A stretch of DNA of 64,000 bases, taken from Sphingopyxis sp. (GTDB lineage: Bacteria > Pseudomonadota > Alphaproteobacteria > Sphingomonadales > Sphingomonadaceae). The position numbers were made by a program, and so were the translations under genes. This document shows positions 8,214-16,023 of this stretch, piece after piece. Where the stretch lies: positions 1 to 64,000 of the forward strand of contig JACEST010000001.1 in NCBI GenBank assembly GCA_013911715.1, in the 5' to 3' direction. Under the pieces are notes generated by a model. That model ran no database searches. It was not told where the DNA came from and was given only the letters and a program-made list of their open reading frames with translations. Position 1 is the stretch's first letter. Every line of letters begins with the position of its first letter.

Positions 8214-8619
8214 AGTCAATGGCGCACTCCACCTGACCCGTGTTGCCTTTGGTGCTGCCGATACATCGGTGCTAGCTGCCAATATCGCGGCGCGGGCGGT
8301 GGCGGGCGAAGTGCGCTTCACCACGCGCAACCGCCCGCGCCGTGCCGATGAGCTGATCGGTGGCCAGCTCCATTTCATTATCCGCCATACACTGGTTGCG
8401 CGCGCCGAAATCCTGCGGTTCGATGACGCTGCCGAAGGGCGCACCGACATTGTCTGCAGTGACCAGCTCGAGCTGGTGCAGCCGACACCGCGCCGCGCGC
8501 ATCAGGGGTGGCGCTATCTGGCGGCGGAGGATGCGCCGTTGCCGCTCGATGCGGCGTCGGGCGTTGGCGCGTTGCCACCGCATCTGGCGCGCGAACTCAG
8601 CAATCTGGCGCTGATTTAG
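8203..8619 (+). CDS. DUF1489 family protein
   Basis: 138 residues matching my memory of the DUF1489 family, widespread in alphaproteobacteria and of unknown function. Supporting stretches are GALHLTRVAFGA at the start, a central RPRRADELIGGQLHFIIRHTLVARAEIL, and the diagnostic QGWRYLAAEDAPLPL near the end. The start is TTG at 8203, inside the end of the protease gene. An ATG at 8219 is out of frame. That unusual start may mean insertion of the upstream module removed the original 5' end. GC content returns to the local norm here. Confidence 0.75.
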   Translation: MDAEVNGALHLTRVAFGAADTSVLAANIAARAVAGEVRFTTRNRPRRADELIGGQLHFIIRHTLVARAEILRFDDAAEGRTDIVCSDQLELVQPTPRRAHQGWRYLAAEDAPLPLDAASGVGALPPHLARELSNLALI

Positions 8620-9023
8620 CCGCCCTGCGCCGCCGCCAGCTGCGCCGCCATCATCTCCCACAGCTTGTTCATTGCCTTCATCGGGCGCACCATTACCTTG
8701 AAATCGGTAATCTTACCGCCCGCATCCCAGCGGATGATGTCGACGCCATTGACATGGATGCCGTCGACAGTGCGGGTAAACTCCAGCACCGCTTGATCGC
8801 CGTCGACAATTTGCCGGACATAGGTGAAATCGCCGCCGCCGAGGACATGCGCGGCGGCGTGGAGATAGGCGAACACCCTGTCGGCGCCGACCTGCGGCGT
8901 GTGCACGACCGGCGAGTGGAACACCGCGTCGGGCGCGAGCATCGCGCGCAGCGCTGCCGGATCCTCGCCGCCCGCCATATAGGCGTGCCAGGCGGCGAGT
9001 CCCGCTGTTGCCGCGCCGCTCAC
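8616..9023 (-). CDS. SnoaL-like / NTF2-fold protein
   Basis: 135 residues with the look of the NTF2/SnoaL superfamily: an N-terminal helix (TAGLAAWHAYMAGGEDPAAL), MLAPDAVFHSPVVH, then DGDQAVLEFTRTVDGIHVNGVDIIRWDAGGKITDFKVMVRP, a typical curved-sheet pattern with the concluding IxxFxVxxRP. Such proteins are cyclases, isomerases or binding proteins, and the substrate cannot be told. It overlaps the upstream dienelactone-hydrolase-like gene as ATGA at 9020-9023, so the two form a leftward operon inserted in an otherwise rightward stretch. It converges with the DUF1489 gene, overlapping its end by four bases. Confidence 0.78.
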   Translation of the reverse strand: MSGAATAGLAAWHAYMAGGEDPAALRAMLAPDAVFHSPVVHTPQVGADRVFAYLHAAAHVLGGGDFTYVRQIVDGDQAVLEFTRTVDGIHVNGVDIIRWDAGGKITDFKVMVRPMKAMNKLWEMMAAQLAAAQGG

Positions 9024-9709
9024 CGCAAATGCTCGGCAAAAAATGCCTCGGTGCGATTGTCGGCGAGGCGCGCACCCGCTTCGTTGCGGCGGTTGCCGGT
9101 TTCGGCGGCGAAACCATGGTCGAGCCCGGCGTAATCATGGAGCGTGACGCGCAGATGCGGGTCGAGCGCGGCGTGGATTGCGGCCTGTGCGGCTGGCCCG
9201 ACAAAATGGTCGGCGGTGGGGATGTGGAGCATTAACGGGTTAGCGATAGCGTGGGCTTCGCCCAGCATTGCGTCGATCATCACGCCATAATAGCCGACCG
9301 ACGCGTCAATATCGGTGCGCGCCGCCGCCATATAGGCGAGGCGACCGCCAAGGCAGAAGCCGACGAGGCCGACTTTGGACGCGCCCTGGCCACGCGCCCA
9401 GCGGATCGTGGCTTCGATATCCTTGACGCCGTCATCGGCATTATACTGACCGAAATAGCCAAGCGCCTCCTGAAACTCTGCTTCAACGTCGGGGTTGAGC
9501 TCAACCCCGGGGGCGAAGCGCCAGAAAATGCCGGGCGCGATGGCGAGATAGCCTTTCGCGGCCCATTGGTCGCATTTGCTGCGGATGCCCGCGTTGATGC
9601 CGAATATTTCGGGGACGACGATGATTGCGCGCCCGGTCGGCGCAGCGGGGTGGGCGACGTAGGCGGGGATTTGGCCTTCGCCGTGGAGGGCTTCTATCAT
9701 CTCAAACAT
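9020..9709 (-). CDS. Dienelactone hydrolase family protein
   Basis: Alpha/beta hydrolase of the carboxymethylenebutenolidase family, about 229 residues from the ATG at 9709. A further ATG at 9721 adds only four residues. The nucleophile elbow is GFCLGG, with cysteine as in true dienelactone hydrolases. The Glu-containing VVPEIFGINAGI lies near the N-terminus, and the His is in DYAGLDHGFA near the C-terminus, so the C-D-H triad is visible. It is translationally coupled to the NTF2-like protein, which suggests joint action on a small aromatic or lactone substrate. The actual substrate is not known. Confidence 0.85.
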   Translation of the reverse strand: MFEMIEALHGEGQIPAYVAHPAAPTGRAIIVVPEIFGINAGIRSKCDQWAAKGYLAIAPGIFWRFAPGVELNPDVEAEFQEALGYFGQYNADDGVKDIEATIRWARGQGASKVGLVGFCLGGRLAYMAAARTDIDASVGYYGVMIDAMLGEAHAIANPLMLHIPTADHFVGPAAQAAIHAALDPHLRVTLHDYAGLDHGFAAETGNRRNEAGARLADNRTEAFFAEHLR

Positions 9710-9814
9710 CGCGCATATCATCCTGCGTGCTTGCCAAAGCGGCTTGGCCGCGCGAAGCTAGCAGGAGCAAGCCGCGCCGCTCAAGGGGGAAGGCGCAGCG
9801 ACCGGAGAAGTCAC

Positions 9815-10105
9815 ATGAAAATCAACGTCGAAGTCGATTGCACGCCCGAAGAAGCCCGCCGCCTGTTCGGCCTGCCCGACCTGACCCCGCTGCACGCCAT
9901 CTATCTGTCGCGCGTCGAGAAGTTGATGGAGAAGGGCATTACCCCCGATCTGGCCGAGAGCATGGTCAAAAACTGGGTGCCGATGGGCGAGGCGGGGATG
10001 GGGCTGGTCCAGTCGTTGCTCGGTCAATTTGGCGGCGCTATGCTGGGCGCAGGCAAGAAAGCCGGCGACGATGACGTCAAGCCGTCAGCTGCGCGGAAAC
10101 GCTGA
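9815..10105 (+). CDS. DUF6489-like small protein
   Basis: 96 residues beginning MKINVEVDCTPEEARRLFGLPDLTPL, followed by an amphipathic helical part (YLSRVEKLMEKGITPD) and a Gly/Ala-rich stretch (GLVQSLLGQFGGAMLGAGKK), ending in a basic tail. I recognise this as the small DUF6489 type found beside mnmE in alphaproteobacteria. The function is unknown; some similarity to phasin-type helices is possible but not shown. The start at 9815 follows GGAGAAG at good spacing. A longer reading frame to 9251 lies in the shadow of the opposite-strand hydrolase and is rejected. Its stop precedes the mnmE Shine-Dalgarno by one base. Confidence 0.75.
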   Translation: MKINVEVDCTPEEARRLFGLPDLTPLHAIYLSRVEKLMEKGITPDLAESMVKNWVPMGEAGMGLVQSLLGQFGGAMLGAGKKAGDDDVKPSAARKR

Positions 10106-10116
10106 CGGAGCCAACT

Positions 10117-11421
10117 ATTTTAAAAGAAACAATTTTCGCGCTGTCGAGCGGGAGCCCGCCCGCGGGCGTTGCGGTCGTGCGGGTGAGTGGTCCGGCGGCA
10201 GCGAGCGCGCTCGCCGCGCTCGCGGGCGCGCCACCGCCGCCGCCGCGCCGGGCGGTGCTGCGGTCGTTGCGCCGGCCGGAAGATCAGTCGCTGCTCGACC
10301 GCGCGCTCGTGCTGTGGCTGCCCGGGCCAGCGAACGCGACCGGCGAAGATATGGCCGAGCTGCATCTGCACGGCGGGCGCGCGGTGGTCGCCGCAGTTCT
10401 CGCGGAACTCGGTGCGTTGCCGGGGCTGCGGATGGCTGAGGCGGGCGAATTCACCCGGCGCGGGCTGATCAATGGCCGGATCGACCTGGCCGAGGCCGAA
10501 GGATTGGCGGATTTACTGGCGGCCGAAACCGAGAGCCAGCGGCGTCAGGCCTTGCTGGCGGTGAACGGGCAGGTGTCCGCGCAGATTTCGCAGTGGCAGC
10601 AGAGCTTGTTGCTGCTGGCGGCGCAGGCTGAAGCCGCGCTGGATTTTGCCGACGAGGAGGATGTGGCTTCCGAGGCAGCTGTGCTCACGCGAATTGCCCA
10701 GAAATCTGCCGAACTTCACACTGAAATGCAGGTCTGGCTGGCCCGGCCCGCCGCCGAGCGCATCCGCGACGGGCTGGTGGTGGTCATCGCGGGGCCACCC
10801 AATGCCGGAAAATCAACCCTAATCAATGCTTTGGCGCAGAGAGAGGTGGCGATTGTGTCGCCATTGGCGGGTACCACGCGCGACATTGTCGAGGTGCCGC
10901 TCGCGCTGGATGGGATTGCGATGCGCTTTGCCGACACGGCGGGGCTGCACGAAAGTTCGGTCGATGTCATCGAGAAGATCGGCATTGAGCGCGCAGCGCA
11001 GGCGATGGCGGCGGCAGATATTGTGCTGTGGCTGGGGCCTGTGGCCGATCGCCCGGCCCACCCGCATGTCATTACCATTTCGGCGCAAAGCGATCGCTTG
11101 CCGGTGGATACTGCGGCGGACCTCGCAATGTCGGCGCAAAGTGGTGCGGGGATGGCGGCGCTGCATGGCGCGATTGTGGCGATGGCGCGAACGCTGCTGC
11201 CCGCCGAGGGGGAAGCGGCGCTGCACGTGCGCCAGCGTGCGGCGCTTGCCGAGGCCGCCGACTGGCTGGCGATTGGCGTCGATTCGCTCGAGGCGCGCGA
11301 TCCGGTGCTGCTTGGCGAGCGGCTGCGGCTCGCGCGCGGCGCGCTCGATCGCATCACCGGGCGCGCCGGGGTTGAGGATATGCTCGATGCGCTGTTCGGG
11401 CGTTTTTGTATTGGGAAGTAG
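10117..11421 (+). CDS. mnmE: tRNA modification GTPase MnmE, apparent ATT start
   Basis: Works with MnmG to install the 5-carboxymethylaminomethyl group on wobble uridine 34. The conserved N-terminus ETIFALSSGSPPAGVAVVRV can be translated only upstream of the first GTG (10177). No ATG, GTG or TTG precedes it in frame. An ATT at 10117 lies six bases after GGAG (10107-10110), so I take ATT as the start, giving 434 residues. The G1 loop is AGPPNAGKST, followed by G2 GTTRDIVE and G3 DTAGLHES. The catalytic C-terminus RFCIGK is intact. It follows the DUF6489 gene by 11 bases. A parS site and mnmG come next. Confidence 0.9.
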   Translation: MLKETIFALSSGSPPAGVAVVRVSGPAAASALAALAGAPPPPPRRAVLRSLRRPEDQSLLDRALVLWLPGPANATGEDMAELHLHGGRAVVAAVLAELGALPGLRMAEAGEFTRRGLINGRIDLAEAEGLADLLAAETESQRRQALLAVNGQVSAQISQWQQSLLLLAAQAEAALDFADEEDVASEAAVLTRIAQKSAELHTEMQVWLARPAAERIRDGLVVVIAGPPNAGKSTLINALAQREVAIVSPLAGTTRDIVEVPLALDGIAMRFADTAGLHESSVDVIEKIGIERAAQAMAAADIVLWLGPVADRPAHPHVITISAQSDRLPVDTAADLAMSAQSGAGMAALHGAIVAMARTLLPAEGEAALHVRQRAALAEAADWLAIGVDSLEARDPVLLGERLRLARGALDRITGRAGVEDMLDALFGRFCIGK

Positions 11422-11426
11422 CGGAG

Positions 11427-11442
11427 CGTTTCACGTGAAACA
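11427..11442. other. parS: parS centromere site (15 of 16 bases)
   Basis: CGTTTCACGTGAAACA differs from the consensus TGTTTCACGTGAAACA only at the first base. It lies in the 81-bp gap between mnmE and mnmG, about 7.9 kb from the putative oriC, and about 3.4 kb before parB. ParB should nucleate here and spread. Confidence 0.88.
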
Positions 11443-11502
11443 CTATGGCGGGGATCGCGCAGTGGATTTTCAAGCGCCATTACGCTAAGGGCGCAGCCAA
11501 TC

Positions 11503-13362
11503 ATGGACCTCAGCAATCAATTTGATGTCATCGTCGTGGGCGGTGGCCACGCCGGAACCGAGGCCGCGGCTGCCGCGGCGCGGCTCGGCACGCGCGTCGC
11601 GCTGGTGAGCTTCGATCCCGCGCTGATCGGGACGATGTCGTGCAATCCGGCGATTGGCGGGCTGGGTAAGGGCCATCTGGTGCGCGAGGTCGATGCGCTG
11701 GGCGGCTGGATGGCGCGCGCGGCCGATGCTTCCGCAATTCACTATCGCATGCTCAACGCGTCGAAGGGCGCGGCGGTGCGCGGGCCGCGTATCCAGGCGG
11801 ATCGCAATCTTTACCGGTCGGCAATTCAAGCGATGATGGCGGCTGAGCCGAATATTCGTGTAATTGCGGGCGAGGTGGCAGCGCTGAGGCTGGAGGACAG
11901 TGATCGTCGCGTCGCGGGCATCCGCCTGGCGGGCGGCGAAATATTGCACGCACCGTCGGTAGTGCTCGCCACCGGAACCTTCCTGGGCGGCACCATGTTT
12001 CGCGGTGAAGAGCGGATGGTCGGCGGGCGCATCGGCGAGGACGGCGCGCATCAGCTGGCGGCGCAATTGCGCGCCGCCGACCTGCCGATGGCGCGGCTCA
12101 AGACGGGGACACCGCCGCGCCTCGACGGGCGCACGATTGACTGGGCGGCGCTCGAGGAGCAGCCATCGGACGACCACGACTGGACTTTTTCCACGTGGAA
12201 CAATCGGCGCAGCGTGCCGCAAATTGCCTGCGCGATCACGCGTACCAACGCGCGCAGCCATGCGATTATTGCCGAAAATCTGGACCGTTCGCCGCTGTTC
12301 AGCGGCGCGATTGGCGCGGTTGGCCCGCGCTATTGCCCGTCGATTGAGGACAAGATCCACCGCTTTGCCGACCGCGATGGGCATCAGGTGTTTCTGGAAC
12401 CCGAGGGACTCGATACGCATCTGGTCTATCCCAACGGCATTTCGACCTCGCTGCCCGCCGATGTTCAGCTGGCGATGCTGCGGACGATGGACGGGCTCGA
12501 GCGCGTCGAAATGGTCGTGCCGGGCTATGCCGTCGAATATGACCATGTCGACCCGCGCGCGCTCGATCGCACGCTGCAATTGCGCGCGATAGCCGGGCTT
12601 TATTGCGCGGGACAGATTAACGGGACGACCGGATATGAAGAGGCGGCGGCGCAGGGGTTGATTGCAGGAGCCAATGCGGCCCAAGCAGCGCTCGGCCGCG
12701 ACACATTCATCCTCGACCGGAGTGAAAGCTATATCGGCGTGATGGTCGATGATCTGGTGTTGCAGGGCGTGACCGAGCCCTATCGCATGCTCACCGCGCG
12801 CGCCGAATATCGGTTGCGGCTTCGTGCCGACAATGCAGCGACCCGGCTGACGCCGCGTGGGCTGGCCATCGGGCTGGTTGACGGTGAAATTGCGGCCCAA
12901 TTTGCGCGGCGCTACAGCCAAAGCGAGCAGGTTGCCGAGCGGTTCGCGGTGACGGCCGGCCGCGAGGATTATGCGCGGCTGGGCTTCGCCTGGCCTGCGG
13001 ACGGTGTCGCGCGCTCGCGTGGTGAACTGGTAGCGCAGGGCGCAGACATTGCGGCGGTCGCGGGTCTCGACCCGGCGCTGGCCGACGTGCCTGAGACTAT
13101 TGTCGCCGAGGTTGCCGAAGATATCCGCTACGCCCCCTATATTGCGCGGCACGACGCTGAGCTGCGCTCGCTCGCCGTTAATGAGGCGGTGCTGCTCGAC
13201 CCAGCGCTCGATTATCGCGGCATCGGTGGGCTGTCGAACGAGATGTTCGAACGACTCGCGCAGGCGCGGCCCGAAACTTTGGGGCAGGCGGGGCGAATTG
13301 CCGGAATCACCCCGGCGGCGCTGACCGCGATCTTGGTGCATAGCAAGCGGTCGGCGGCGTGA
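11503..13362 (+). CDS. mnmG: tRNA uridine-5-carboxymethylaminomethyl modification enzyme MnmG (GidA)
   Basis: FAD-dependent partner of MnmE in wobble-uridine modification, 619 residues. The FAD-binding Rossmann motif VIVVGGGHAGTEAA is at residues 9-22. The family signature MSCNPAIGGLGKGHLVRE follows (46-63), then ASKGAAVRGPRIQADRNLY, and FAD-contacting GQINGTTGYEEAAAQGL in the C-terminal half. The helical tail (DYRGIGGLSNEMFERL, and GRIAGITPAALTAIL) is complete. It overlaps rsmG by four bases. A degenerate parS-like palindrome lies within the coding sequence at 12187-12202. Confidence 0.97.
   Translation: MDLSNQFDVIVVGGGHAGTEAAAAAARLGTRVALVSFDPALIGTMSCNPAIGGLGKGHLVREVDALGGWMARAADASAIHYRMLNASKGAAVRGPRIQADRNLYRSAIQAMMAAEPNIRVIAGEVAALRLEDSDRRVAGIRLAGGEILHAPSVVLATGTFLGGTMFRGEERMVGGRIGEDGAHQLAAQLRAADLPMARLKTGTPPRLDGRTIDWAALEEQPSDDHDWTFSTWNNRRSVPQIACAITRTNARSHAIIAENLDRSPLFSGAIGAVGPRYCPSIEDKIHRFADRDGHQVFLEPEGLDTHLVYPNGISTSLPADVQLAMLRTMDGLERVEMVVPGYAVEYDHVDPRALDRTLQLRAIAGLYCAGQINGTTGYEEAAAQGLIAGANAAQAALGRDTFILDRSESYIGVMVDDLVLQGVTEPYRMLTARAEYRLRLRADNAATRLTPRGLAIGLVDGEIAAQFARRYSQSEQVAERFAVTAGREDYARLGFAWPADGVARSRGELVAQGADIAAVAGLDPALADVPETIVAEVAEDIRYAPYIARHDAELRSLAVNEAVLLDPALDYRGIGGLSNEMFERLAQARPETLGQAGRIAGITPAALTAILVHSKRSAA
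12187..12202. other. Degenerate parS-like palindrome within mnmG
   Basis: TTTTCCACGTGGAACA matches 13 of 16 bases of the parS consensus and keeps the CACGTG core with perfect TTCCACGTGGAA symmetry. It lies between the two better sites. ParB binding is uncertain because mismatches flank the core. Confidence 0.35.
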
Positions 13363-14021
13363 CGCCGACGCCGCTGGTGACAGACGATGGTGCGGCGCGG
13401 GCCTGGCTGGTGGAGCGATTTGCGCCCAATACCGCGCAATGGGCTGCGCTTGATCGCTATGCCGCGCTGCTCGTCAATGCCAATGCCACACAGAATCTGG
13501 TCGCGGCATCCACAGTGCCGACGCTGTGGGCGCGCCATATCGCTGATAGTGCGCAGCTGCTGTGCCATGATGATCCCGCCAGCGAAGGGCTGTGGCTCGA
13601 TTTGGGCAGCGGGCCGGGACTGCCCGGGCTGGTGATCGCAATATTGACAGCGCGCCCGGTGTGGCTCGTCGAATCGCGTGCGCTGCGCTGTCGTTTTCTG
13701 AACGAGGCGATCGCGGCGCTCGGGCTCGCACGGCGGGTGACGGTGCAAGCCATGCCGGTGGCGCGACTCGCCACCACGCGCGCGGCGACGATCAGCGCGC
13801 GTGCCTTCGCCCCGCTCGACCGGCTGATCGACTTATCCGCCCGTTTTTCCACCGATAACACGCGTTGGCTGCTCCCCAAGGGGCAAAATGCCGCAAAGGA
13901 ACTGGCTTTGCTGACACCGGCATGGCAGAAGCTGTTTCACGTGGAACAGAGCCTGACCGATGCCGCCAGCGGGATCATTGTCGGGACGGGCACGGGGAAA
14001 GATCGGCGGAAAAACACATGA
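13359..14021 (+). CDS. rsmG: 16S rRNA (guanine527-N7)-methyltransferase RsmG
   Basis: SAM-dependent methyltransferase (GidB) that modifies G527 of 16S rRNA. The 220-residue product has NATQNLVA and WARHIADSAQLL, the RsmG N-terminal signature. The SAM-binding loop LDLGSGPGLPGLVIA is at about residues 87-101, with LVESRALRCRFLNEA after it. LLPKGQNAAKEL is near the C-terminus. The start is GTG at 13359 overlapping the mnmG stop, and the stop overlaps the parA start as ATGA. The LFHVEQ segment is encoded by a parS site. Confidence 0.94.
   Translation: MTPTPLVTDDGAARAWLVERFAPNTAQWAALDRYAALLVNANATQNLVAASTVPTLWARHIADSAQLLCHDDPASEGLWLDLGSGPGLPGLVIAILTARPVWLVESRALRCRFLNEAIAALGLARRVTVQAMPVARLATTRAATISARAFAPLDRLIDLSARFSTDNTRWLLPKGQNAAKELALLTPAWQKLFHVEQSLTDAASGIIVGTGTGKDRRKNT
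13933..13948. other. parS: parS centromere site within rsmG (15 of 16 bases)
   Basis: TGTTTCACGTGGAACA differs from TGTTTCACGTGAAACA at one position. It encodes FHVE within RsmG and lies 70 bases before the parA start, where ParB loading could also influence parAB expression. The palindromic core CACGTG is intact. Confidence 0.85.
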
Positions 14022-14800
14022 TTCGCATCGCGATAGCCAATCAGAAGGGCGGCGTGGGCAAGACCACCACGGCGATCAACCTCGCCACCGCGCTCGCCGC
14101 GTCGGGCTGGCGCACCTTGATCATCGATCTCGACCCGCAAGGCAATGCTTCAACCGGGCTCGGCATCAAGCAGGCACAGCGCCATGCTTCATCCTACGAG
14201 CTGCTGCGCGGCGACGTAACACTTGGCGAAGCAATTGTGCCGACGTCGATCCCGCGCCTCGCTATCGTGCCCGCGACCGTGGATTTGTCTGGTGCGGAAA
14301 TTGAACTGATTGAATTTCAGGACCGGCTGCACCGGCTGCGCGCAGCGCTCACGGGGACGGAGGCGGCCAAGTGGGATATTTGCCTGATCGATTGCCCGCC
14401 ATCGCTCGGGATGTTGACGCTCAACGCAATGATCGCCGCCGAATCGCTGGTGGTGCCGATGCAATGCGAATTTTTCGCGCTCGAAGGACTCAGCCAGTTG
14501 CTCACTACCGTCGAGCGCATTCGCGGGCGTTTTAACCCCGGATTGTCGATTTTGGGTGTTGCCCTCACCATGTTCGACCGGCGCAACCGGCTGACCGACC
14601 AGGTTGCCGACGATGTGCGCGCCTGCCTCGGTGGCATTGTTTTTTCGACCGTAATCCCGCGCAATGTGCGCCTGTCCGAAGCGCCCAGTCACGGCCTGCC
14701 TGCGCTGATCTATGACCATCGCTGCTCGGGGTCCGAGGCCTATATCGCACTCGCGCGCGAGTTGATCGGTCGCCTCCCCGATCTGCGCAAGGCCGCTTAA
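14018..14800 (+). CDS. parA: Chromosome-partitioning ATPase ParA (Soj)
   Basis: Walker-type ATPase that forms nucleoid-bound gradients pulling ParB-parS complexes. The 260-residue product starts MIRIAIANQKGGVGKTT, with the deviant Walker A motif KGGVGKTT at residues 10-17. The A' motif is LIIDLDPQGNASTGLG, and Walker B is DICLIDCPPSLGMLT. The ATG at 14018 overlaps the rsmG stop, so I reject an upstream extension to 13865 inside rsmG. The parB ATG follows the parA TAA with no gap. It has the short chromosomal form without the N-terminal regulatory domain of plasmid ParA. Confidence 0.96.
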   Translation: MIRIAIANQKGGVGKTTTAINLATALAASGWRTLIIDLDPQGNASTGLGIKQAQRHASSYELLRGDVTLGEAIVPTSIPRLAIVPATVDLSGAEIELIEFQDRLHRLRAALTGTEAAKWDICLIDCPPSLGMLTLNAMIAAESLVVPMQCEFFALEGLSQLLTTVERIRGRFNPGLSILGVALTMFDRRNRLTDQVADDVRACLGGIVFSTVIPRNVRLSEAPSHGLPALIYDHRCSGSEAYIALARELIGRLPDLRKAA

Positions 14801-15763
14801 ATGTCTGAAAATGATAATGAAAAGCCAGAACCTGAAGCGCCGCGTAAGCGCCTGACGGGGCTGGGCCGGGGGCTCAACGCGTTGCTGGGTGACGCGCTGG
14901 GCGAGGTGAGCGTCGGCGCGGGCGGAATGGGGGCCGGCACCGCGCCGTCGGGTCCGGCTGCGGGTGAGGAGCGCGGCGTGGCCCGCATTGCAGTCGCCGC
15001 CATTCATCCGCTGCCCGGCCAGCCGCGCCGCCATTTTGCCGAAGCAGCCATCGCCGAGCTCGCCGATTCGATCCGGCTGCGCGGGTTGCTCCAGCCGGTG
15101 ATCGTCCGACCCGCGCCCGACGGCAACGGCTATCAGTTGGTGGCGGGCGAACGCCGCTGGCGCGCGGCGCAGCGTGTCGGGCTGCACGATATTCCTGCGC
15201 TGGTGCGGCGGCTCGACGACGGCGCAACCTATGAAATTGCGCTGGTTGAAAATATCCAGCGGCAAGACCTGAACGCGATCGAAGAGGCGCTGGCCTATCG
15301 GCGCCTGATCGCCGATTTTGGTCATGGGCAGGAGGCACTGGCCAAGCTGGTCGGCAAATCGCGCAGCCATGTCGCCAATTTGCTGCGCCTGCTCGACCTG
15401 CCCGACACGGTGCAGCAACTGGTGGTCGAAGGCGCGCTGTCGATGGGGCATGCGCGCGCGCTGATCGGCCATCACGACGCCGTCGCTCTGGCGCAGCAGG
15501 CGGTGCGCGACGGCTTGTCGGTGCGCGCGGTCGAGGCGCTAGCCCGGCGGATCGAGACGAAAAGTGCGAAGGGCAGCGCAAGGTCGCTCCCGCGCGCGCA
15601 TGATGCCGATATTGCCGCGGTCGAACGCCATCTGGCTGAACTGCTCGGGGTGGCGGTGGCGATCCAATATAAGGGCGCAGGCACCGGCGCGCTGACGCTG
15701 CGCTTCGCCACGCTCGACCAGCTCGACATGATTTGCCAGCGGCTGAGCGGCGAATCGATTTGA
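14801..15763 (+). CDS. parB: Chromosome-partitioning protein ParB (Spo0J), CTPase clamp
   Basis: Binds parS and spreads as a CTP-dependent DNA clamp. The 320-residue product opens with a charged ParA-interacting tail containing RLTGLGRGLNALLGD. After a Gly/Ala linker comes the CTP-binding domain with IRLRGLLQPVIVRP and VAGERRWRAAQ, and then the helix-turn-helix region (EEALAYRRLIADFGHGQEALAKLVGKSRSHVANLLRLL, seen in two parts). The C-terminal dimerisation domain ends in RFATLDQLDMICQRLSG. It starts on the base after the parA stop. Its sites are at 11427, 13933 and perhaps 12187. Confidence 0.96.
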   Translation: MSENDNEKPEPEAPRKRLTGLGRGLNALLGDALGEVSVGAGGMGAGTAPSGPAAGEERGVARIAVAAIHPLPGQPRRHFAEAAIAELADSIRLRGLLQPVIVRPAPDGNGYQLVAGERRWRAAQRVGLHDIPALVRRLDDGATYEIALVENIQRQDLNAIEEALAYRRLIADFGHGQEALAKLVGKSRSHVANLLRLLDLPDTVQQLVVEGALSMGHARALIGHHDAVALAQQAVRDGLSVRAVEALARRIETKSAKGSARSLPRAHDADIAAVERHLAELLGVAVAIQYKGAGTGALTLRFATLDQLDMICQRLSGESI

Positions 15764-16023
15764 GCGCGCGCAGCCATTGGCGGCGAATCGGTGCAATATC
15801 CTGCGCCAGCATGGGAAATGAAATGACTAGCCACGCGGGGCCGGATGCCGATGTTGCTACGTTGGCTATTGAAAACCATAGTCTTTTCCGGATATTCGCG
15901 CCGCCGTCGTAACTCGCTGTTAACTACGCTCGCTTGCAAAAATGGAACCACTTCGGCGCTAAACCGGCGCTCGAATGGGGTGGGATTTCCATTCGCCAAC
16001 ATTTTCGCAAGGGACCAATTTCC
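15764..16023. other. Intergenic region before the pilus-like locus
   Basis: A 260-bp gap between parB and the DUF4402 gene. It must contain the promoter for the surface locus, but I cannot point to a convincing -35/-10 pair. AAGGGA at 16010-16015 serves as Shine-Dalgarno for the gene at 16024. No repeat or terminator hairpin is apparent after parB. Confidence 0.4.

Noticed and set aside
11485..13341. 618-residue reading frame on the minus strand across mnmG
   Set aside because: It is the antisense shadow of mnmG in GC-rich DNA. It has no recognisable domain, while mnmG is full length with every family motif.
13865..14017. Upstream extension of parA
   Set aside because: It lies inside rsmG. 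The Walker A motif falls at residue 10 only from the ATG at 14018.
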